Assembly (NCBI RefSeq): GCF_000002985.6
Contig: NC_003279.8
Coordinates: forward strand, 11,966,001 to 12,030,000
Direction: 5' to 3'
DNA length: 64,000 bases
From: Caenorhabditis elegans
Taxonomy: Eukaryota; Nematoda; Chromadorea; Rhabditida; Rhabditidae
Within the stretch, counting starts at the first letter, position 1. Every line of letters starts with the position of its first letter. The notes under the pieces are model-generated. The model was not told the origin of the DNA and made no database searches. It saw only the letters and a list, made by a program, of their open reading frames with translations. A program made the position numbers and the translations under genes. Shown here in pieces: positions 35,701 through 45,275 of this stretch.

Positions 35701-36364
35701 CAAATCTACAGTACTCCCACAAACTAGTACAGATACAGTACCCCTACAGTAATACTTCCAAGATACAGTATCCGAGACAGTACCCACCTACGGTACCAAG
35801 TGTACAGTACCCCTAAAGGGGCAAACCTACAGTACTCCCACAAACTAGCACATCTACAGTAACCCTTATTAAAACCAGATCTACATAGGTACAGTAATCC
35901 AACATAAATAAGTCTACAGTACCCCTAAAGTGGTAAACCTACAGTACTATGTATTTTCTAGGTACAGTAACCCTACAGTAACAAATCTACAGTACTCCCT
36001 TAAACTATCACAGCTACAGTACCCCTAACAGCCCCTCTGTGATTACAGTAATCCTACAGTCTCTCTAAAATACTCAAACTACAGTACCCCCATAATATCC
36101 TTACATACAGTACCCCTCTATTACTAAATGTACAGTACCCTTACAGTATCCGTATAGTTCGAAAATGTACAGTACCCCTAAAGTCACAAACCTACAGTAC
36201 CTCTACAGTAACCCTAAAGTACGCCCTCTATTACTAAAACTACAGTACCCCCTAACCATCGTTTTTTTCCAGGATTCTGGCGTAAAATGGAGTGGGTGGT
36301 GACCACAGTGACCGGTATGCAACCACGAGAGGACGATTTGAAGTGGGCCACCAAGTTACAGTAA
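32782..36364 (+). CDS. Plasmanylethanolamine desaturase homologue (TMEM189/PEDS1, Kua family)
   Basis: Predicted to introduce the vinyl-ether double bond that turns plasmanyl- into plasmenyl-ethanolamine (plasmalogen) in the ER membrane. Seven exons: 32782-32873, 33025-33203, 33733-33831, 33904-34232, 35218-35310, 35364-35439 and 36273-36364, giving 319 aa with all phases consistent. The N-terminal 90 residues are hydrophilic. A membrane segment lies near residues 97-118. The Kua/TMEM189 histidine motifs follow in order: [43 protein letters not shown], then [12 protein letters not shown] near the C-terminus. There is no fused ubiquitin-conjugating domain, unlike the human read-through form. 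Introns 2, 4 and 6 hold tRNA-like repeats, 180-bp dyad repeats and a CTACAGTA array. From memory this is Y53C10A.5. Confidence 0.92.
33335..33682 (+). repeat. Three tandem tRNA-like units (143-bp period) in intron 2
   Basis: Each unit has a polymerase III A-box-like TGGCGCAGTGSG (at 33338, 33481, 33624) and a B-box GGTTCGAGTCC. Spacing is 143 bases between units, and the spacer is conserved (GTGTGTTAGTT ... TTTTGGAAAAAGCGAAATT). Pairing is imperfect in the T stem and no full acceptor stem is evident, so these look like tRNA-derived repeats rather than working tRNA genes. Confidence 0.75.
34262..35200. repeat. About 180-bp dyad repeats in intron 4 of the desaturase gene
   Basis: About five units. 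CATGGTGCATCGAC-like landmarks occur at about 34278, 34464, 34647 and 35181. TATCTCGGTTA and GAGATATA landmarks recur throughout, and the units include CAACTTTTTGATATC. Opposite in orientation to the rga-2 intron 1 array. Confidence 0.85.
35445..36265. repeat. CTACAGTA/CCCCTACAGTA array filling intron 6
   Basis: More than fifty occurrences of TACAGTA in loosely spaced tandem form, separated by CCCC, CCAC or AAAC spacers. It occupies almost the entire 833-base intron between exons 6 and 7. Confidence 0.9.
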
Positions 36365-36752
36365 CCCCCCGCCTGCCTTCTCGCCTACAGTACCCCAAAT
36401 CATTGATCTCATCTCATATGTCTACTTGCGCTAGATACTACCATCAAATATGCACATTTTCATGCCTAAATTCGATTTTATCTGCAATTTCTGAGTTTTT
36501 CCCTCGTTTCCCTTATAAATGTGATTTTGGCTTTTTCCTAACAAAATTTCAATTTTTCGAAATTTAAAATTTATTTTGAAATTGGCAATTTTTTTGCAAT
36601 AAAAAAAAACATAGAAAACTCGTGAGATTTTTAGATTTTTAGGCCCGTTTACATTGAAAAATACTGGGAATTTAAAGGTTATAAATGAATAAAAATAAAA
36701 TAGAAAAAGTTTAAAAATATAACAAAAATAGCGATATATGAGTAGAAATTAA
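36365..36752. other. Convergent 3' intergenic region
   Basis: AT-rich, with AATAAA near 36597 as a likely polyadenylation signal for the desaturase gene. No gene seen. Confidence 0.5.
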
Positions 36753-38881
36753 TTAGTTATCAATCTTGAAATCGGACGCTTTTCCGGCGTGTTGATCGGC
36801 GGCTTTCAGCAATTTTTTGACAATTTTGGGGGCTCCGCGAGCTGATTCGTCTGAAATTTGCTAGAAAAGGTTGAGTTATTCCAATTTTATCGATTTTTTT
36901 ACATTTTTTGTAAAATTTTCAGGCATTTATTGAGGAAAAAAAATCATTTAAAGCGTAATTTAATTGATTTTAAAGTTTTTTTCAACGAAAATGCCTCAAA
37001 AACGGCCAAAATTGAGCTGAAATTGCGGAGTTTTCGTTTTTTTTTTTTTTTTTGAAAAAATATAGTTGAAAACTGGCGATTTTCAGATTTTTTGGACCCT
37101 TATTTATTTTTTTTTGAAAATTTTCCGATTTCGCATCGAAAAACGTACTGGAAACATCATTTGAGACACGTTTTCTTGTCATTTTTGGCGAAATTTCTTC
37201 TTTTTCAGTCTTATCGGCTCCGATTCTTGCGATAATTCGTCTCAAATTCACGTTGGATTCGTCGAAAATTCTACGAATTTCGTTTCGAGCATCAAGTGGT
37301 CCCATTTGTTGAAATTTTGGCTCTTTTATCATTACTCTGTAGAATGGCTCAAAATCTTGCTCTTCTTCGTATCCGATTTGGGATCTCTGGAAAATTTGGG
37401 TTTTTGTATGAAATTTCGATGAAATATCGCTATTTTTAGTGATTTTCTCGGAGCGTGTCGATTTACGCAGCTCGTGTACTCCTCGAGGAGGAGGTTTGCC
37501 TTGGTTTTCGGCTCAAATGCTCCATTTTGGGTAATTTGTTGCCAATTTTTAGAATTTTTCTTTCTTTTTTACAGTTAGCGGCTTTTTTTTTACGACAAAA
37601 CGTTTAAAATAAAGCATTTTAGCCAACTTTTGTGGAAAAAATGCAAAGAATTTTACAATTTTTATCAAAAATTCTCGATTTTTGCCATTTTATCAATTTT
37701 TTCTCGGATTAAACCAAAAATAATCCGAAATCAAGAACTTTAGCCTACAATTTTCTGAAATTTTAAGAATAATTAGCTTAAATCGTACTTTTTAGGCTAT
37801 TTTTATGATTATTTAACTTTTCGAAATGAAAAATAAATCTAAAATTAAGAATTTTGGCCAAAAACTGTATTTTTTCTGGTTAAAAATCGGCAATTTATCG
37901 AAAAATCGATAAATTCGAAATTTTCAAAACTAGAAACACTAAAAAGGATTTTAAATGTTCTGAAATCAAGTTTTGCAGCCAAAAACTGCAAAATCCTTCT
38001 CCACGAGGAGTACACTAGCCGCGTAAATCGACACGAAGCCATACTTTCTGCTCGATTTTCGCGTCAATCTGCGGCACGGTTTTCGTCGATTTGTCCAGCA
38101 AAACGTTGATAAATTCCTTCTGCTCATCACTCAAATCCATGAGATTATCAGTTTCAAAAGCCTCCAAATCTTTGATATATTTGCAAACATGCTCTCGCCA
38201 AGAAATGAGATGCTCCAGCACTTTGGAGGTGTCTGTGGCTATCTGAAAATTATTTAAAATATGAAAATTATCTTGAAAACTGAAATTTTTTCCAGATTTT
38301 TATCTACCTGCTCATATTCAAGCTTCTTCTCCTCAAAACTCAGATCTTTATCATCTTTATCTCTAAAAATGTGATCGAGAAGGCGAGTAGCCGGAGGTTT
38401 TGGGAAATTTGGAAGAAATTCGAAAGCCTGAACATTTGCAGTTGTTTCGCGGAGTATTGTCAGAAGTGTCACTGAAATAGTTTTTATTTAAATTTCAGCA
38501 ATTAAATATTATAATTATATACTCAATGGTATTTGACGAAGCATTGGAACGGCTAGAAAAGCATATTTTTCCAGATCCTCGAGCATTTCCTTGTTATCTT
38601 CCTCAAATTCCGCATCTTCTTCGCTCAATTTGTCCAGAGAAAACTCTAAATATTCTTCGCTGACGTTCGCGTCGTTCTGAAAATGATAATAAATTAAAAA
38701 CGATCATTATTTCCTGATGAAACCTCGAAAAACTGAGTTATACTCCATGGCGATAGTTTTATTGGATTTTTCAGCAGGTATTCTCGGATTAAATCTGCCG
38801 CTGGTTTTTCTGAAGATGAAAATTATATTATTATTGCGAAAAAAATGAAAAAAACTCACCGGAAGTTGTTGAGCGCTCCAT
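36753..38881 (-). CDS. Unrecognised 319-aa hydrophilic protein
   Basis: Seven exons on the minus strand: 38881-38860, 38809-38724, 38676-38523, 38471-38308, 38242-38045, 37386-37149 and 36850-36753. Phases agree and give 319 residues from MERSTTSEKP to the stop at 36753. The protein is mostly alpha-helical and charged, with an acidic segment (LSEEDAEFEEDNKEMLEDLE), no signal peptide and no membrane segment. Motifs worth searching are PPATRLLDHIF and NVNLRRIIARIG. The long intron 5 (37387-38044) contains a foldback pair. The start faces the first F-box copy across 267 bases, a shared upstream region. I do not recognise the family. It is probably intracellular. Confidence 0.75.
37454..38036. 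repeat. Inverted repeat inside intron 5 of the unrecognised gene
   Basis: GCGTGTCGATTTACGCAGCT at 37453 is mirrored by CGCGTAAATCGACACG near 38020, each followed inward by a GTGTACTCCTCGAGG-like arm. The right arm starts only a few bases inside the exon 5 splice donor. Confidence 0.7.
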
Positions 38882-38934
38882 ACGACTGGTTTTAAAGCTG
38901 ACAAAAAAGAAAATAAAAATAAAAATAACAATGA

Positions 38935-39001
38935 AAACTGCGCGCGTGGAGATTGCAGACTGGCGCGCCGCAGCTTGCAAAGGGAGTCTCCGCCCATTTT
39001 T
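38935..39001. promoter_or_regulatory. Shared bidirectional upstream segment, later duplicated
   Basis: A GC-rich block (CAGACTGGCGCGCCGCAGC, then GCAAAGGGAGTCTCCGCCCA) lies between the divergent starts at 38881 (-) and 39149 (+). Related copies sit at 40625-40690 and 42225-42290, upstream of F-box copies 2 and 3. This suggests the promoter was duplicated with the gene. Function is inferred only from position and conservation. Confidence 0.5.
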
Positions 39002-39148
39002 TATTGTGATTTTGGAAGGAGAAAACTGAATTTAAGCGAAATTTTGCAATTTAATTTGATTTTCGTATTTTTTTAATATGTTTTCTTGTTCGCTTTTCTT
39101 AAAAGGGTTTTTCTCTGAAAATAGTTAATTATTGCAGAGAACGCCAAA

Positions 39149-40296
39149 ATGACGAGCCAGAGCAAGCTGATCACCGATGGAGCAGCAATGGACGAAACAA
39201 CGGAAAAAAAAGTAAATTGAATTTAAATTTTATCGAGATTAACTATTCTTTCAAATTTCAGGCCGAAGGAATTTGTCGATTTGCCGGTAGATGTCATTCA
39301 AAACATTATTATGAAAGTGGATCCGCACGATAGGTAGGATACAGAACAGTATTAAAAAAATATTCTGATTTTTGCAGATTTTCCGTCCGAAAAGTCAATC
39401 GAAATCTTCGCCAACTCATTGATGAAATGAACCCTGGATTTAGAACTATTTCAGTTGACATTTCTACGAGAAACTAAGTTTTTGTTCGTATATCAATGGA
39501 CGTTGTGGTTGTGGAACCAGTGTTGTTCACTACAAGCAAATGGGCAACGATTGTGTTATTTTGTATGAAGATGATCAGAGTCATGAGCCTTCCCAAAGCA
39601 CAACTTCATTGCTTATCGATTACCATTCCAACAAAGGATCATATGAAAAAGGGTCGATGCGAGGAAAGAGTATTGAGCCGTGTTCAGGACATGGTAGATA
39701 TGCTCAGCTCATCCAAATTTCCGAATGTCAAAATCATTCATTTCTTTAAAATTTCGTCTTCTCAAATAGCTCAAATTATTCCGAGCTTCAAGGCTGGAAA
39801 TCTGGAAGAGCTACATCTCAACACATCTGATAAACCGACAGCTCAAGATGTTGAAAAAATCTGCAATTCAGATCAGTGGAAACATGCAAAAGAGTTTGAC
39901 GGAAATTGTGATTTTACGGATGTTCCTATCAAACATCTCAGTCACTTCTCTCGTGTTCGTGCCCCTTATGAAAAAATTTCCGTGGATACCGCTGTTGAAA
40001 TTAGAAATGTTAGTTTGATAAGTCTAATTTCGCTAAATTACACTTTAATATTATTTCAGGTTTTGCTGTCGTCTGGTAACATCGAGCGTGCAATGTTCTT
40101 ATCGAAAAGTGACTTCGGCGTCGATGTTGTTCGCGTTTTTGATCCGGAAGCAGCCTATGTGAACAAAAATACGATTTTCCATGATGGTGCTGGCGTTTTC
40201 ATTCAAGTCCCTGCCGATGTGGACCGAAATACGGATTACAATGGTTTTCTATTTTCGAACGACAAAGATACTATCAAATTCGAGAAGAAAATTTAA
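39149..40296 (+). pseudogene. F-box/FTH (fbxa-type) copy 1, damaged
   Basis: F-box proteins link substrates to SCF ubiquitin ligases. FTH (DUF38) is the usual partner domain in the large C. elegans fbxa family. Exons read 39149-39211, 39262-39333, 39378-40008 and 40060-40296. The F-box is spread over exons 2-3 (KEFVDLPVDVIQNI, then RFSVRKVNRNLRQLIDEM) and the FTH region over exons 3-4 (LSSSKFPNVK, FKAGNLEEL). Lesions relative to copies 2 and 3 are an extra A in the exon 1 A-run (phase 0 instead of 2), TAA at 39475-39477, and a rearranged segment up to about 39590. A downstream frame from 39496 stays open for 266 codons and might still be expressed. AATAAA is near 40454. Confidence 0.65.
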
Positions 40297-40910
40297 TTTA
40301 TAATCGGATTACTCGATTTGTCTTGTGCTTCAGTCCCCCGATATACTCTAAATATACATTTCAATATTATTCCCCATCCTCCTGTGTCATAATTATATTT
40401 CTTTAAGTTTTATTAGATCCCGTAGAATTTCCCATTTCATTATTTTCACTTTAATAAAGCAACGAGCAAAAATTCAGTGCAACCGGCTATTGACATCAGA
40501 TATACCAGTTTGTTTTTAATTTTTAAATAGTTTCGCAAAGAATTTCAATTTTTCACAGATTCTCTTGAAGTCTCGAAGAAGTATAGCTCTGTAGAATAAT
40601 TTTAAAAAATTACTAGAAAAACAAATGTTCGCGTGGGAGTCTTGCAAAAAACAGCGCCGCGGTATTGCAAAAGAAGTCTCCACCCATTTTCAGAAACAGT
40701 TTCTCAAATACAAAATTTTGGCGAAGAAATTTTAAAATAAATAAAAAAAGTCTAAATTTAATCGAAAAAAGGCGTTTTCTTTTTAAAATATTCAAAAAAA
40801 AAATTTAAAAATTGTTTTATTTTGCTTTTTGTCTTGTTGTTATGCGACTTATTTGCTTTTCTTAAAGATTTTTCCTCTAAAATCAGTTAATTATTGCAGA
40901 GAACGCCAAA
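40297..40910. other. Spacer between F-box copies 1 and 2
   Basis: Holds the duplicated GC-rich upstream block at 40625-40690 and the TTAATTATTGCAG candidate trans-splice acceptor just before the ATG. No other gene. Confidence 0.5.
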
Positions 40911-42040
40911 ATGACGAGCGAAAGCAGTGGGAATACTGGTGGAGCCATGGACGAACCTACGGAGAAAAAGTGATTTGAATTGAAATGTTAGCGAAAAACT
41001 ATTATTCTTTCAAATTTCAGGCCAAAAGAATTCTCCGATTTGCCGGATCATGTCCTCCAGAGAATTATGGAAAAAGTGGAACCGAGCGATAGGTAGTGTA
41101 TCTACAACAAATAATGTAGTAATAAATAAAATTTTCCAGATTGTCTGTCCGAAAAGTCAATCGAAATCTTCGCCAACTCATTGATGAAATGGATCCTGGA
41201 TTTAGAAGTATTTCAGTTAATATTTCTACGCGAAAGGGTGTACTTGTTTCCTACGACAATGGATCTTTTATTCACTATCAACAAGTTTACGATGATTGTG
41301 AAATGTTCGGACGAAAGGAGAAAAAGAGGTTCTTCAATGAAAATGCTGTAAAAATGGCGATAAATGACGTCATCAGAGTGATGAGTCATCCGATGTCAAA
41401 TGTGAAACTCTTTCGAACTGGAATTCCGACAAAGCCGGAGATGGAAAGAAGTAGAAGCACGGGAAGTGTTATGAGATGTGTTGACGTCATGTCGGAAATG
41501 CTCAGCTCATCGAAATTCCCGAATGTGAAAAGCATTGAAATCAATGGATTTTCGGCTATCCAAATTTTGGAAATTCTTCCAAGCTTCAAGGCTGGAAATC
41601 TGGATGAACTAACATAGGACAGAACTGGAAGAACTACATCTCGAGATATGGAAAGCATTTATAAATCAGAGCAGTGGAAAAGAGCAAAGATTTTGTGCGC
41701 AAATCGTGGATTTATGGAAGTTTCCATGAAACATCTTTGTCATTTCTCCCGTGTTGTCGTCAATCAAGCGAGAACTTCCATGCAAACGGCTATTGAGATC
41801 AGAGATGTAAGTTTGATTTCAATTTTTAAAATAGTTTCGCTAGTAATTTTCCATTTTTCACAGATTCTCTTGAAGTCTACAAGTATTGAGTATGTCGATT
41901 TCTGCTCACGAGACGGTGTCACGATCGATGCGGTTCGCGTTTTTATTCCAGAAACTGCCAATGTGAATCAAACCACGGATTACGACAATTTTACATTTTC
42001 CAGCTCGATGTGCTCTCTTAATTTTAAAAAGAAAAGGTGA
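40911..42040 (+). pseudogene. F-box/FTH copy 2 with one in-frame TAG
   Basis: Exons 40911-40969, 41021-41092, 41140-41806 and 41864-42040 have consistent splice phases. The F-box reads PKEFSDLPDHVLQRIMEKV then RLSVRKVNRNLRQL, followed by the FTH-type region (FPNVKSIEI, FKAGNLDELT). The only obvious lesion is TAG at 41615-41617, where copy 3 has TTG (Leu). Downstream the frame continues through QWKRAKILCANRG to the stop at 42038. It could be a recent nonsense allele, a truncated 200-residue-class product, or a base error. Closest of the three copies to intact. Confidence 0.7.
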
Positions 42041-42490
42041 TAATTGATCCGTTTTTATGTCTCATTTTTCATCTGTTGTTTAATTTGTTAGTTTTTATAT
42101 GAATGTTGTTAAGCTTTTGGCAAGTGAACCGGTTTTTAATTTTTAGGTTCCATCCTAAGTTTGTGATTATTTTGAATTCGAATCGCTCCGAAAATAATAA
42201 TTTAAAAAAGAACTAGAAAAACAAATGTGCGCGCGAGAGTCTTGCAGAAGACAGCGCCGCGGCATTGCAAAAGAGGTCTCCGCCCATTTTTAGAAACAGT
42301 TTTTTTAAATAGAAAATTTTGATATTTATGTCGAAAATTAATCGAAAAAAAGGCGTTTTCTTTTTAAAATATTCGAAAAAAAAATCTAAAAATGGTTTTT
42401 TTTTCTCTTTGTCTTGTGGTTATGCTGCTTTTCCGCTTTTCTTAAAGGTTTTTTCTCTGAAAATAGTTAATTATTGGAGAGAACGCCAAA
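42041..42490. other. Spacer between F-box copies 2 and 3
   Basis: Third copy of the GC-rich upstream block at 42225-42290, then AT-rich sequence ending in ATTGGAGAGAACGCCAAAATG. The equivalent trans-splice acceptor reads TTGGAG rather than TTGCAG. Confidence 0.5.
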
Positions 42491-43625
42491 ATGACGAGCG
42501 AAAACAGTGGGAATACACTACACACAAAAATTAAATTGAATTGAAATTCTATTGGAAAAAAATTCTTTCAAATTTCAGGCAAAAGGAATTTGTCGATCTA
42601 CCGATTCATGTCGTCCAGAGAATTATGGAAAAGGTGGAACCGAGCGATAGGTAGTATATCTACAACAAAAAATTTAATATTAAATAAAATTTTCCAGATT
42701 GTCTGTCCGAAAAGTCAATCGAAATCTCCGCCAACTCATTGATGAAATGGATCCTGGATTTAGAAGTATTTCAGTTAATATTTCTACGCGAAACGGTGCC
42801 TTTGTTTCCTTTGGCCATGGTTGCCGTGTTCACTACGATCAAGTGCTAAATGACTGCGAAATTTATTATCAAAAGGAGAAGAAGAAGTTCATCAATGAAA
42901 ATGCTGTAAGAATGGCAATGAATGACGTCATCAGAGTAATGAGTCATCCTAATTCAAAGGTGGACATGTTCGCAACTGGAATTTTAACAAAACGCGAGAT
43001 GAGTCTCCCTGGAACCGAAGCAGAAGTTATGAGCTGTGTTGATATCATGGTCAGAAAGCTCCGCTCATCCAAATTTCCAAATGTGAAAAGCATCGATATC
43101 AGTGGATTGTCTTCACAAATCTTGCAAATTCTTCCGAGATTCAAAGCTGGAAATCTGGAAAGACTAACATTGGACAGAAGAGGACCTATGACGGCCGAAG
43201 AAATGGGAAGAATCTATAATACTATAATACTATAATAAAATAATAATATATAATACGGAGCAGTGGAAAAATGCGAAAGAGTTGCACGCAAAACATGGTT
43301 TCACGCGAGTTCCAATTCATCAGCTCGTTCGCTTCACCCGTGTTCTTGTCCATCAAAAGTCAATTTCCGTGGTGACAGCCATGAAAATCAGAAATGTTAG
43401 TTTGGAGACGTTTTTTCGAAGGAATATTTAATAAATATATTATTCCAGATTCTCTTGGAGTCTGAAAAAATCGAGAAAGTTTCCTTCCGCTCGCACTTTG
43501 ATGTCAAAATCGATGTTGTTCGCGTTTTTATTCCGAACGCTGCCAATGTGAATCAAAATACGGATTTCAATAATTTCAACTTTTCAAGCTCGAGACAGGG
43601 TCTCAAATTCGAAAAGAAAACCTAA
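42491..43625 (+). pseudogene. F-box/FTH copy 3, damaged
   Basis: Exon 1 (from 42491) has lost its 3' half and splice donor relative to copies 1 and 2. Exon 2 (42579-42650) and exon 3 (from 42698) retain the F-box (KEFVDLPIHVVQRIMEKV, RLSVRKVNRNLRQLIDEM) and most of the FTH region. A 34-base AT-rich expansion (TATAATAC-type) within 43215-43255 shifts the frame and creates TAA at about 43233. The remainder (EQWKNAKELHAKHG onward) and exon 4 (43448-43625) are otherwise well kept. AATAAA lies near 43710. Confidence 0.7.
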
Positions 43626-43980
43626 TTATTGATCTGTTTCCTGAGATATTTTTGTTATTTCCCATTTGTTGTTTGTTGTTTTATTTGTTGGTTTTTACAT
43701 GAAGAATTTTGAAATAAAAATCTGCCAAATCTCATTCATCCTATGAAAAATAAAACATTTGAAATTGTGCAGAAAATAGGCTTTAAATGAAAACCGTGCA
43801 CTGAATATTGAATTCCATAATACGTGCGCAGAAAACTTATTATTTTAAACCGAGATGCAAGTGCGCTCCACCGCCAAAAATAGGGTCTCGTTAGGTATTG
43901 GCGGGAAAACCGAAAATTCAAACGTTTTCAATTGCCACTGCCGTTTTCGAGCATTTTTTAAAATCATTTTTGTATATTCC

Positions 43981-44295
43981 GGGAACACAAAATTCTGAGA
44001 ATGCATATTGCACACCATAGTTGTCGCGCAAAATATCTTTTAGCGAAAACTACAGTAATTCTTTTCATGGCTACTGTAGCGCTTGCCATCATTTATTAAT
44101 CAATAAAATAGTAAAAGAAAAACTTTAAAAAATACGAAATATCGTTGTCACTATTCGAAAAGAAATTCATGTCAAAAATCGAGCCCATTAAATCGACACA
44201 AGCGCTACAGTAGTCATTTAAAGAATTACTGTAGTTAGATATTTTGCGCGTCACATATGTTGTGCAATACGCATTCTCAGAATTTTGTGTTCCCG
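43981..44295. mobile_element. Foldback element with CTACAGTA/GCGCAAAATATC arms
   Basis: GGGAACACAAAATTCTGAGA is mirrored by its complement ending at 44295. Inner arms include GCGCAAAATATCT, CTACAGTAATTCTTT and CTACTGTAGCGCTTG, all mirrored. Non-coding. Confidence 0.85.
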
Positions 44296-44404
44296 TAATA
44301 GCTGTAAATTAAATATTTTGAAAAAAAGTTACTTTTTGTTCGAAAATGTATTGATTTTCACTTATTTTCACTAGATTCAAAAAAAAGTTTGAAAAAAATT
44401 AACT

Positions 44405-44985
44405 TGGTGGGCGGCAAACGATTTTTTACGGCAAATCGGCAAATCGGCAAACTGCCGGCATTGAAAATTTTCGGCATATTGTCAAATCGGCAAACCGGCA
44501 ATTTGCCGAATTTGCCGAAAAAAAATCTGCCGAGCGCCAATTATCTAAAGAAAACGGGAAAAAATTTCAAAAAAGCACATGTTTAAGTGTTTCCGTCTTA
44601 TAAAAAAATCCCTATAACATTTCTGGCAAATTGATGTTTGGCAAATCGGCAAACCGGCAATTTGCCAAAAATACAAATTTAGGGCAAATCGGCAAACCGG
44701 CAATTTGTCGAAAATGAGAATTTGCGGTAAATCGGCAAACCGGCAAATTGCTGGATTTGAAAATTTCCGGCAAATCGGCAAACCGGCAATATGCCGGAAA
44801 TTAAAATTTGTGGCAAATCGGCAAACCGGCAAATTGCTGGATTTGAAAATTTCCGGCAAATTGCTGGAATTGAAAATTTCCGGCAAATCGGCAAACCGGC
44901 AATATGCCGAAAATTAAAATATCTGGCAATTTGCCGATTTGCCGAACTTGTCGACAAATAAATTTGCCGCCCACCCCTGTCTTGG
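44405..44985. repeat. CGGCAA minisatellite with partial composite module
   Basis: Starts GGTGGGCGGCAAACG, ends TTGCCGCCCACCCCTG. Inside are many CGGCAAATCGGCAAACCGGC units and a truncated module (ATCTAAAGAAAACGGG ... GTTTCCGTCTTATAAAAAAA). Confidence 0.85.
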
Positions 44986-45275
44986 ACCCATGCTATACTC
45001 AACATTTTTTTGGAATTCTGAATCAGCATTCTCTTCATAAATTAGACAATTTCTAAAAAATCTGGACCAAAAAAAAAACCGAAAAAATTTTCAAAAAAAA
45101 TTCAAGGGAAAGTTGACGTGTTCCATAAACGTAAATATTATTTATTTTTATTCACGCTTTTATCTATTCGGAGCGGAGCATCAAATAAACTTTTAGTCCT
45201 CATTTTTTTATTTCTCAAAGTTCATCGAAAAAATCGATTTCAACTCCTTCCTGTTATCAATCGGCTTTCTTGAAA

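Larger units (their letters stand above)
43626..45275. other. Repeat-filled spacer before abt-5
   Basis: Contains the foldback element at 43981-44295 and the CGGCAA composite at 44405-44985. The last 290 bases are AT-rich upstream sequence of abt-5. No gene seen. Confidence 0.5.
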
